In this document: positions 1 to 4,900 of the stretch, piece after piece
How the letters are laid out: each line of letters begins with the position of its first letter
Numbering within the stretch: the first letter of the stretch is position 1
Assembly: GCA_002307035.1 (NCBI GenBank)
Contig: DBTL01000037.1
Span: 1 to 5,153, forward strand
Source: Bacteroides sp. UBA1317
GTDB lineage: Bacteria > Bacteroidota > Bacteroidia > Bacteroidales > Bacteroidaceae
Direction of reading: 5' to 3'
DNA length: 5,153 bases
Program-made: the position numbers and the translations under genes
Notes under the pieces: model-generated
Database searches by the model: none
What the model saw: only the letters and a program-made list of their open reading frames with translations
Told to the model about the DNA's origin: nothing

Positions 1-3
1 TTC

Positions 4-25
4 TCTTTTGCGTCAAGGCAAAAGA
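4..25 (-). terminator. Hairpin after the toxin gene, possible terminator
   Basis: A perfect 8-bp stem (TCTTTTGC at 4-11, GCAAAAGA at 18-25) with a 6-base loop lies 14 bases beyond the toxin stop codon. Its position suits transcription termination of the abiE operon. No T-run follows the stem within the few bases that remain, so intrinsic termination is not proven. TTTTGC/GCAAAA hairpins of this form are, from my memory of the phylum, a common intergenic motif in Bacteroidota, so it may instead be a dispersed repeat. Confidence 0.45.
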
Positions 26-604
26 AGAAAGAGATTCATTTATTCAGATAACACAGGAAACTCTTTATAGAACTTCAGTAATGAAATGGTTTCTGTTCGA
101 AGCTTTGTACGTACAAACTTTTTCATCTCCTCATCCATTAATTCTCCCAATCCATTTAGCATCCCTTTATCGCTCATTGCTTCAAGTTGATCAATACACT
201 GTTGAACATACTCTGCAAAATCCATTTCCATTCTTTCCTCTACTATTGCTTTATTTATAGCAGTGCGATTTTTCATAAAAAACCAAGTATCAAAAATATC
301 TCGATTGGTTATTTCATTTCTGTCGAGCATAGCACACAGTTTATGAGCAAACATATCCGAAGCTACCATTACCTTCATATTAATCCCGAGTAAATTTTTT
401 ATTTCATAGTGGTTGTTCCATTGCCTGTTCGATATTTCAACCTTTAACTTTCGCTCGCCAACCCCGTAGTCAAGAACAATAATCGGTCCGTAAAACTTTA
501 TTGCTTCATCATATATCTTGCCATATTTAAGCAATATTTTTCTCACTTTCTCATAGATAATCTTTTCTTTTACAATATCGAGCAGATTGAAATCTAAATC
601 AACA

Positions 605-610
605 GAAAAT
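605..610. repeat. Left flanking direct repeat GAAAAT
   Basis: GAAAAT here is repeated in the same orientation at 4122-4127, on the other side of the recombinase element. The next base outward (604) also matches 4121, so identity runs to seven bases, but the symmetry of the element ends favours a 6-base spacer. The host toxin needs only one copy to read through. This fits a tyrosine recombinase crossover (overlap) sequence or target duplication. Confidence 0.85.
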
Positions 611-645
611 TTATCATAAGTTATGATAACTATTCTTATCACAAG
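611..645 (+). repeat. Left end with nested core-like recombination site
   Basis: The outermost 10 bases, TTATCATAAG (611-620), match the right end exactly in inverted orientation. They form a palindrome with the next bases: TTATCATAA (611-619), one G, TTATGATAA (621-629). A second site follows: arm GTTATGATAA (620-629), 6-base spacer CTATTC (630-635), arm TTATCACAAG (636-645). The arms are inverted with 8 of 10 matches. This repeats the arm-6-arm geometry expected at the joined ends of the element. The right end lacks this extra 25 bp. It may be built-in asymmetry or a scar of an earlier event. Confidence 0.8.
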
Positions 646-663
646 TAAAATATTATCCAAAGT
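636..663 (+). repeat. Left terminal inverted repeat
   Basis: These 28 bases match the right end (4121 down to 4094) in inverted orientation with two mismatches; the inner 13 bases TATTATCCAAAGT (651-663) are identical. The repeat starts 25 bp inside the left boundary but directly at the right boundary. A further shared module TGATTATCAA lies inward (681-690; inverted at 4057-4066). Such subterminal repeats are likely binding sites for the Rit recombinases. Confidence 0.85.
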
Positions 664-731
664 AGTATATATATACCCGCTGATTATCAACATTATATTA
701 TGCTTACTTTCTAAAACTACTTTGGATAATA
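651..731 (-). repeat. 15-bp perfect inverted repeat just after ritC
   Basis: TATTATCCAAAGTAG (651-665) and CTACTTTGGATAATA (717-731) are exact reverse complements separated by 51 bases. The right arm begins six bases past the ritC stop codon, so the rit transcript could fold into a long stem here, followed by a short T-run, as a terminator or 3' stabiliser. The left arm is also part of the terminal inverted repeat, so the same DNA may be a recombinase-binding site. A short direct repeat CTTACTTTC (703-711, 736-744) overlaps the region. Confidence 0.75.
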
Positions 732-736
732 ATGCC

Positions 737-1759
737 TTACTTTCCAAGACTTTTTAGCCACACCTTCAGTTCTGCATCTTTCTCCCAAGATGATTTTACC
801 TCTATATCAGGTAATACATCGACATATGCAGCTTCAAGAGCTTCTTTTTTTTGCTTTGAGTCTGCTCGCGCATAGATCTCTGTTGTTTGGATTGACACAT
901 GCCCCAATATATCACGGATATAGATAAGATTCACACCGGCTTGTAACAGATGCATAGCTTTGCTATGGCGAAGGCAGTGCGGGCTGATTTTATCAGGGAT
1001 GAGATTCTCTGTGGCATTTCTTGCCATGGTGGCATAGTTTTTCAAAATATATGTTATTCCTGCTCCTGTCAACTTTCCACCGCGACCATTCTGAAAGAGC
1101 GGTCGCTGATTCATCCGAAGTTCAAGAAGATAATTCTCTTCCATGTATTTACGTAGAATGGTTACCTGGGCATCCTGAATGGGGACGATTCTTTTCTTGC
1201 TACCTTTGCCAAAGAGGGTTACGTAACAAGGTTTAGTCAGGCAGACATCCACAGGTCTAAGGTCTATGAGTTCCTGCACTCTGGCTCCGGTTTCATATAG
1301 AAGGGAGAGCATAGCGAGATCTCTACGACTGCGTACAATGTCCTGCGGTATCTGTTCCAACAAAGCTTTGACAGCATCCAGTGTCAGATAATTCATAGTG
1401 CTCTTGATTGTCTTTTTCATCTTGATACCGAGTATTTCCTGCCATTGCTGCAGACGTATAACATCCTCATACTGCATATATCGGCAGAAGGCGTGGATTG
1501 CTGCTAGCCTTTGATTTCTGGTTGAGACCGAACTGTCTTTATCTGCCTGTAGCCAGTCGAGATAGTCGAGGACATTTTTACGGTCCATGTGCTCAAGTGT
1601 AAGCTTTTCAGCTTCAACTTTTCTTTTAGCTTTCATGAAGTCCAGATAGGAGGCAAAGGCTGTCCCATATGAGCGCATGGTATTTGGGCTTACACCGCGC
1701 TCTGCTGAGAGATATTCGGTAAAGAAGCCTCTCAGGCATTTTGCAAAATCATTCTTCAT
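737..1759 (-). CDS. ritC: RitC tyrosine recombinase
   Basis: This 340-residue tyrosine site-specific recombinase is the third member of the trio. Such enzymes cut and rejoin DNA through a phosphotyrosine intermediate, and in RIT elements the three are thought to act together on the element ends. An N-terminal core-binding (SAM-like) domain covers about residues 5-100. The catalytic domain runs from about 120 to 305, with R160 (ETGARVQEL), the lysine hairpin GKGSKKR (185-190), H261-x-x-R264, H287 (LGH) and nucleophile Y296. No catalytic residue is missing. The ATG at 1759 overlaps the end of ritB by 11 bases, and upstream there is only a weak AGAG-like ribosome site, so expression by translational coupling is likely. 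Length and Xer-like sequence fit the family. Assignment as RitC rests on gene order and size, not on a database match. Confidence 0.92.
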   Translation of the reverse strand: MKNDFAKCLRGFFTEYLSAERGVSPNTMRSYGTAFASYLDFMKAKRKVEAEKLTLEHMDRKNVLDYLDWLQADKDSSVSTRNQRLAAIHAFCRYMQYEDVIRLQQWQEILGIKMKKTIKSTMNYLTLDAVKALLEQIPQDIVRSRRDLAMLSLLYETGARVQELIDLRPVDVCLTKPCYVTLFGKGSKKRIVPIQDAQVTILRKYMEENYLLELRMNQRPLFQNGRGGKLTGAGITYILKNYATMARNATENLIPDKISPHCLRHSKAMHLLQAGVNLIYIRDILGHVSIQTTEIYARADSKQKKEALEAAYVDVLPDIEVKSSWEKDAELKVWLKSLGK

Positions 1760-2753
1760 ATTCTCTGATCATTTTTTCAAGTGAGGGGAAGATATATGAT
1801 GATATAGCTCCGATTTGTACGTTTAGTTCGGGGAACATCTCACTGGTGAGGCGCACATAGGATTCTGTTCCGAAGAGAGTCTTATGTCCCATAAAGACAG
1901 AGAGAATGGGAAGCAGGCAATACATGTCCTTACCAGACTTTACTTGCTTCATAAGCGTGTGAACGGCGAAGGTATGACGTAAGTCATGTAATCTTGGTCC
2001 ATGGTTTCCTCCAATGAAAGGGATGTTGCATAGCTTGAGTATTTTTCTGAACCACGTATAAGCCGTGCTCTTTGATATCCTGTTTCCAGTATGGGAGATA
2101 AATAGTGGTATCTCCTTCTGGTTTACACTCTTGATCGGCATTTTATCCCTGTATCGTAGATATTGACGTAGCACCACTTCCAAAGAAGAAGTTATAGGGA
2201 TAATGCGTTGCCGCTGATTCTTAGTCTTTTTGATAAGTATTACTCCCTTTTCAAAGTTGATGTCCTCATTATTCAGGCTCAATGCTTCCCCGATTCTCAT
2301 ACCGGTGGCATATAGCACACGGAATAGAGTCGGCATAGAAAACAGACATAAGTTGGGTTGGATGTTTTGCGAACGAAGACTGTCTGCTGAAGCGAAGAAG
2401 CATCGCATTTCTTCGCAAGTAAAAATCCTAGGGATAAAGACTCTGCCTTTCTGCTTGGGCATTGGAGGGACATAACAAACAAACCCACAGTGGCAAATAT
2501 AGCGAGAGAACTGGTTTATTATTGACCACTTGTCATAAAGTGTTCTTTCACTGTCATTCAATCGGCTTTCGCGCCATACTTTCACCAGTTCCTTCGTTAA
2601 AATCGGTTCTTGGAGAGGTATTGCGCTATAGATTTCATCGAGTTCTTTGAAGATATACTCTATCTTCGATGTCTTGAACCCCATGGCTGCTTTCATTTTC
2701 ACAAAGCTCTCAAAATAAAGAGTAAAGATGCTCTTGAAGGTATAGTTAATCAT
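1749..2753 (-). CDS. ritB: RitB tyrosine recombinase
   Basis: This is a 334-residue tyrosine recombinase, the middle gene of the trio. The catalytic set is complete: R153 (GMRIGEAL), the lysine region KKTKNQ (175-180), H256-D-L-R259, H290 (MGH) and Y299. The N-terminal part (about 1-95) is the DNA-clamping core-binding domain. The frame stays open to an ATG at 2873, but I choose the ATG at 2753. It follows a textbook ribosome site (AGGAGGT, 7 bases ahead), gives the normal N-terminus, and overlaps the ritA stop by only 8 bases; the extra 40 residues of the long form are the ritA 3' end read in another frame. The 3' end overlaps ritC by 11 bases. The protein presumably works with RitA and RitC in one recombination complex. 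Confidence 0.92.
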   Translation of the reverse strand: MINYTFKSIFTLYFESFVKMKAAMGFKTSKIEYIFKELDEIYSAIPLQEPILTKELVKVWRESRLNDSERTLYDKWSIINQFSRYICHCGFVCYVPPMPKQKGRVFIPRIFTCEEMRCFFASADSLRSQNIQPNLCLFSMPTLFRVLYATGMRIGEALSLNNEDINFEKGVILIKKTKNQRQRIIPITSSLEVVLRQYLRYRDKMPIKSVNQKEIPLFISHTGNRISKSTAYTWFRKILKLCNIPFIGGNHGPRLHDLRHTFAVHTLMKQVKSGKDMYCLLPILSVFMGHKTLFGTESYVRLTSEMFPELNVQIGAISSYIFPSLEKMIREYEE

Positions 2754-3978
2754 AAAAAGCACCTCCTTTCTGTGAATAGAAGGATTCGTCCACCAAAGGA
2801 ACGTCAAGAACACATTCACGCAAGTTTGTGACATCAACTCGGAGATACTGCATCGTAGTTTGCGTGCTTTCATGACCTAATACGCTTGAGATGGTCGGCA
2901 ATGAAGTGCCCTGACGTAGCATATTGCTGGCAAGCGAATGGCGCATTGAGTGCGGTCCGCACCTGCGTCCGGAAGTGTCGATGCCGGAAGACTGCATTAT
3001 TCTCGTTACTACACCATTAAGGCTTATACGAGTCATCGGGCGATATGGTGCTTTTGCCGACAGGAAGACTTCCTTAAAATGAGATTTCGGACGGGAGTCT
3101 CGGGCATAAGTTACCAACGCTTCAGCAACTTTCTTCAGAAGTGGCAGTTCCACAGGAGCCTTAGTTTTACATTGATAAAGAGTTATCTTACCATTGTCCC
3201 AGTCTATATTATTCCATGTTAAGGCAGCGATATCAGAAACCCTTAGTCCGAGCCTTGAGGCAAGAAGGAAAATGGCATAATCCCGTTTGCCAATTGCTGA
3301 TGATTGCTCGATGGAGTCTTCAACCTGTTTTATTTCATCTGAATTGTAAACAGAGGGAAGTTTCTCATGCTGTGGAAAATTGTTCCTCGCAAGTACATAA
3401 CTGAGATTTGTGGATGTTAGTCCCTTTTCATAAAGGAAAGAACAAAACTGACGTATGGCATAGAAGTGTTCGCTCTTGCATGTTTGGGCGTGGTCAACGA
3501 ATACCACAATGGCTTCCTCCGTTATATCGCATACTTTATTGATTCCCTTTTGGATGAGTCCTTCAACAAAGTAACTCAACAGACGTCTGTGATTATAGAT
3601 TGTTAGTTCACAACGACGCTGTTCTCTTAAACAATTAAGATGTTGAAGTACAGCATTTCCAATCTCCCCCTCAAGAAGGAACTTGTGAAGCTTCACTATT
3701 CTTCGGCGCACTATCCCTGTCTGCATAAATTCCTCTAGCAGATGAATACCTCTACGATGGGCACGTTGCGTTGGAGCTGCCAATTCATATAAAACATCAG
3801 ATAGAAACGATTCTCCGATCTGAGAAGAGAACTGGGTCACTCCAGTTTTTGCCATGTACGAGACAATTCCTTTCTGCCATCGTCGTTGATGTGTCTCGAT
3901 ACATTTCTCATCATAGCCATCTATGCGCATTTGCACTGTACAATCAGCAATGAGAGACTGAATTTCTTTATTTTTCAT
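2746..3978 (-). CDS. ritA: RitA tyrosine recombinase
   Basis: This is the first and longest recombinase of the trio, 410 residues. It has an extended N-terminal region of about 110 residues ahead of the usual core-binding domain (about 110-205). The catalytic domain covers about 210-385, with R246 (LGLRVSDI), lysines K271/K273 (QCKTK), H343-S-M-R346, H369 (LGH) and nucleophile Y378, so it should be catalytically competent. It lies next to the right end of the element and is probably transcribed from a promoter inside that end (4023-4055). No clear ribosome site precedes its ATG, which is usual in Bacteroidota. Its last codons carry the strong AGGAGGT that serves ritB, coupling the two genes. 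The family call is firm; the name follows the position-based naming of RIT elements. Confidence 0.92.
   Translation of the reverse strand: MKNKEIQSLIADCTVQMRIDGYDEKCIETHQRRWQKGIVSYMAKTGVTQFSSQIGESFLSDVLYELAAPTQRAHRRGIHLLEEFMQTGIVRRRIVKLHKFLLEGEIGNAVLQHLNCLREQRRCELTIYNHRRLLSYFVEGLIQKGINKVCDITEEAIVVFVDHAQTCKSEHFYAIRQFCSFLYEKGLTSTNLSYVLARNNFPQHEKLPSVYNSDEIKQVEDSIEQSSAIGKRDYAIFLLASRLGLRVSDIAALTWNNIDWDNGKITLYQCKTKAPVELPLLKKVAEALVTYARDSRPKSHFKEVFLSAKAPYRPMTRISLNGVVTRIMQSSGIDTSGRRCGPHSMRHSLASNMLRQGTSLPTISSVLGHESTQTTMQYLRVDVTNLRECVLDVPLVDESFYSQKGGAFYD
2761..2767 (-). promoter_or_regulatory. Strong ribosome binding site for ritB
   Basis: AGGAGGT lies inside the end of ritA, 7 bases before the ATG at 2753. 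It decides the ritB start. A full Shine-Dalgarno sequence stands out because Bacteroidota genes usually lack one, and it may point to an element adapted to several hosts or to coupled translation. Confidence 0.85.
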
Positions 3979-4022
3979 GATACTTTGAGGGCACTATTAG
4001 AAGGCACCTATGTAAAGTAACA

Positions 4023-4055
4023 CAAATATTATCTGATAATATTATCAAAAGCAAT
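4023..4055 (-). promoter_or_regulatory. Probable rit operon promoter in the right end
   Basis: Reading leftward, ATTG (4055-4052), 21 bases, then AATATTTG (4030-4023) match the Bacteroidetes pattern TTTG, 19-21 bases, TAnnTTTG with one mismatch in each box. Transcription would start near 4016, about 38 bases before ritA. The whole promoter lies inside the element end, so it travels with the element and could be blocked by recombinases bound to the end. Confidence 0.5.
4034..4047. promoter_or_regulatory. Palindrome between the promoter boxes, possible operator
   Basis: TGATAATATTATCA is a perfect 14-base palindrome placed exactly between the two boxes of the proposed rit promoter. It shares the TTATCA word with the element ends. 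Such a site could let a Rit protein repress its own operon; this role is inference. Confidence 0.5.
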
Positions 4056-4064
4056 TTTGATAAT
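4041..4064. repeat. 10-bp hairpin with GCAA loop in the right end
   Basis: ATTATCAAAA (4041-4050) and TTTTGATAAT (4055-4064) are exact reverse complements around the four bases GCAA. It overlaps the palindrome at 4034-4047 and the TTGATAATCAA module (4057-4067) that also occurs, inverted and one base shorter, at the left end (681-690). It is more likely a protein-binding repeat than an RNA structure, since it lies upstream of the predicted rit transcription start. Confidence 0.7.
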
Positions 4065-4093
4065 CAATGAGATAACTGTATATGTGAATTATA

Positions 4094-4121
4094 ACTTTGG
4101 ATAATAGTTTACTTATGATAA
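4094..4121 (-). repeat. Right terminal inverted repeat
   Basis: Read inward from 4121, this begins TTATCATAAG and matches the left repeat at 636-663 in 26 of 28 positions. It starts directly at the element boundary, while the left partner is set 25 bp inside; the first ten bases also match the outermost left end (611-620) exactly. It introduces the stop codon (4109-4111) that ends the broken toxin frame. Confidence 0.87.
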
Positions 4122-4258
4122 GAAAATCGAGGCAAGTCATAAAAGAACATTAACGCTGTCCCCCCCTTAAATCCTAAGCAAGAACCTAGCTCAATGTCAG
4201 AACATATATCCTTAAGGATTTGTAAGAGAAAAAACTTATGTTTGTTAATATTAACCAT
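4109..4258 (-). pseudogene. abiEii: AbiEii-family toxin, 5' fragment
   Basis: This is a 49-codon frame holding the true start of the interrupted toxin. Its ATG (4258-4256) overlaps the antitoxin stop codon by eight bases, the tight coupling typical of AbiEi-AbiEii pairs. Residues 31-36 read KGGTAL, the first nucleotidyltransferase motif of the AbiEii family, followed by DLPRFS (41-46). In relatives this runs straight into the DLDF metal-binding motif. Here, after S46, the frame enters the element, adds Y-H-K and stops. The missing V-D-L-D-F and all later sequence lie at 603 downward. A run of seven G encodes the KGGT glycines and could slip. The fragment is too short to act alone. Confidence 0.9.
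4122..4127. repeat. Right flanking direct repeat GAAAAT
   Basis: This is the same six bases, in the same orientation, as 605-610. It belongs to the toxin codons for R-F-S, which occur once in the uninterrupted gene. Together with the other copy it marks the insertion site of the RIT element. Confidence 0.85.
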
Positions 4259-4832
4259 TTTCAAGCAATTTACGTACCCTTATAGTCAGTACTTGTGAAT
4301 TATACAAAGGTAACAATTTGTATACCAATTCTTTATTGAGAGGATTCAAGTTATCGAAATAATAATCTTTGTTCAAATACAATGTATCAAGAAAAGCTCT
4401 CTCAGGAGTAGCCATATTTATATTTTCTATCCTGTTAAGCCCCTGCGTAACCACCAATATTTCGCCTTTCACTTTTCGATAAGCATATGTTCTGTTCCCT
4501 ATTTCGATGCTTCTGCTCAGATAACTTATAGCAGTTATTCTTTCATCGTATTGAAATATAATTCCATATTTTTGCAACACATACTCTAAAGAGATATAAG
4601 ACGGCGTGTAAAGCGCACAAGCCATCTCTTCAGGATTATAGCCTACTTTTACGTAAAAGCCTTTTCTGGGACGGAGTAATTTCCCTTTGCTTACATAGTA
4701 ATTTAGCTTACCATTTAGTGAATTGAAGTTGCTTTCATTTATAAGCATAGCAATATCTGTAAGAGTAAAGACACTCCTATTATTACTATAGATAGAAAAC
4801 AGTATATCTTTTTTCATTTGGGAACCAGACAT
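4251..4832 (-). CDS. abiEi: AbiEi-family antitoxin (type IV toxin-antitoxin)
   Basis: This 193-residue protein resembles AbiEi antitoxins. In studied relatives these neutralise the AbiEii nucleotidyltransferase toxin without stable binding and repress their own promoter. Residues 8-63 form a winged-helix-like DNA-binding domain ending in the basic stretch KGKLLRPRKGFY. The C-terminal antitoxin domain shows SLEYVLQKYGII (81-92), the ITAISYLSR segment (99-107) and ATPERAFLD (141-149), the most recognisable family signature. A near-consensus Bacteroidetes promoter sits upstream. The start at 4832 leaves a leader of about 18 bases; M6 (4817) is an alternative. The stop overlaps the toxin ATG by eight bases. 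The gene looks intact although its toxin is split, so the antitoxin no longer has a functional partner here. Its promoter reads toward the rit genes in the same direction. Confidence 0.87.
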   Translation of the reverse strand: MSGSQMKKDILFSIYSNNRSVFTLTDIAMLINESNFNSLNGKLNYYVSKGKLLRPRKGFYVKVGYNPEEMACALYTPSYISLEYVLQKYGIIFQYDERITAISYLSRSIEIGNRTYAYRKVKGEILVVTQGLNRIENINMATPERAFLDTLYLNKDYYFDNLNPLNKELVYKLLPLYNSQVLTIRVRKLLENG

Positions 4833-4857
4833 TTGATTATTTCCAATGTTCAGGCTA

Positions 4858-4889
4858 CAAATATATCTATTTAAGTTGAAAGAAACAAA
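4858..4889 (-). promoter_or_regulatory. Bacteroidetes-type promoter of the toxin-antitoxin operon
   Basis: Reading leftward, TTTG (4889-4886), 20 bases, then TATATTTG (4865-4858) match the Bacteroidetes consensus TTTG, 19-21 bases, TAnnTTTG with no mismatch. Transcription should start near 4850, just before the antitoxin ATG. AbiEi family members repress their own operons, so the operator probably overlaps this site, but I see no clear long inverted repeat here. Confidence 0.75.
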
Positions 4890-4900
4890 AAACGTCTACA

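Larger units (their letters stand above)
40..747 (-). pseudogene. abiEii: AbiEii-family toxin, 3' fragment with element-derived start
   Basis: This is the larger part of an AbiEii/DUF1814 nucleotidyltransferase, the toxin of type IV toxin-antitoxin pairs. Host-derived sequence covers about 40-610, and the first 48 codons of the open frame (747-604) come almost wholly from the inserted element. Family motifs are clear: KFSVDLDF with the metal-binding D50 and D52, KVEIS at residues 102-106, and the C-terminal signature with K136, R143, R149-D150 and D153. The KGGTAL motif that should precede DLDF is missing and lies 3.5 kb away in the other fragment (4109-4258). The ATG at 747 overlaps the last 11 bases of ritC, and the leader (residues 1-48) resembles no known domain. 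Without KGGTAL the protein should lack nucleotidyltransferase activity. Removing the element would rejoin residues V49-E235 to the first 46 residues, giving 233 residues. The family call is firm; whether this fused frame is translated is unknown. Confidence 0.88.
611..4121 (-). mobile_element. RIT (recombinase-in-trio) element, 3511 bp
   Basis: The element holds three overlapping tyrosine recombinase genes, ritA-ritB-ritC, read leftward, and nothing else. The trio in fixed order with overlapping frames is the known definition of RIT elements. Both ends begin with TTATCATAAG, read inward from 611 and from 4121, and sit directly beside the 6-base direct repeat GAAAAT. Longer inverted repeats follow inside (636-663 with 4094-4121). 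The insertion splits an AbiEii toxin gene in the same orientation, and joining the flanks across one repeat restores its frame exactly. By eye the recombinase genes are less AT-rich than the host toxin-antitoxin genes, which fits separate origins. No cargo is carried. All three recombinases look intact, so the copy may still be active, but mobility is inference. Confidence 0.93.

Noticed and set aside
187..393. Plus-strand frames opposite the toxin and the recombinases (also 950-1236, 2230-2831, 2950-3404, 3771-3953)
   Set aside because: They are shadows of clear minus-strand genes and show no domain features or start signals.
2754..2873. Forty extra N-terminal residues of ritB from the ATG at 2873
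   Set aside because: They are the ritA 3' end read in another frame; the ATG at 2753 has a full ribosome site at the right distance and gives a normal family N-terminus.
737..3978. A Tn554-type transposon or an integron/XerCD locus
   Set aside because: In Tn554 the third gene is not a recombinase, whereas here all three have full tyrosine recombinase motifs; there is no integron cassette array, and three overlapping recombinase genes with inverted ends fit a RIT element better.
604..4127. A 7-bp direct repeat AGAAAAT as the target duplication
   Set aside because: Counting seven bases would shift the right end by one and break the symmetry of the TTATCATAAG ends; six bases (GAAAAT) keeps both ends equal and matches the 6-base spacer of the nested site. 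The seventh match is probably chance.
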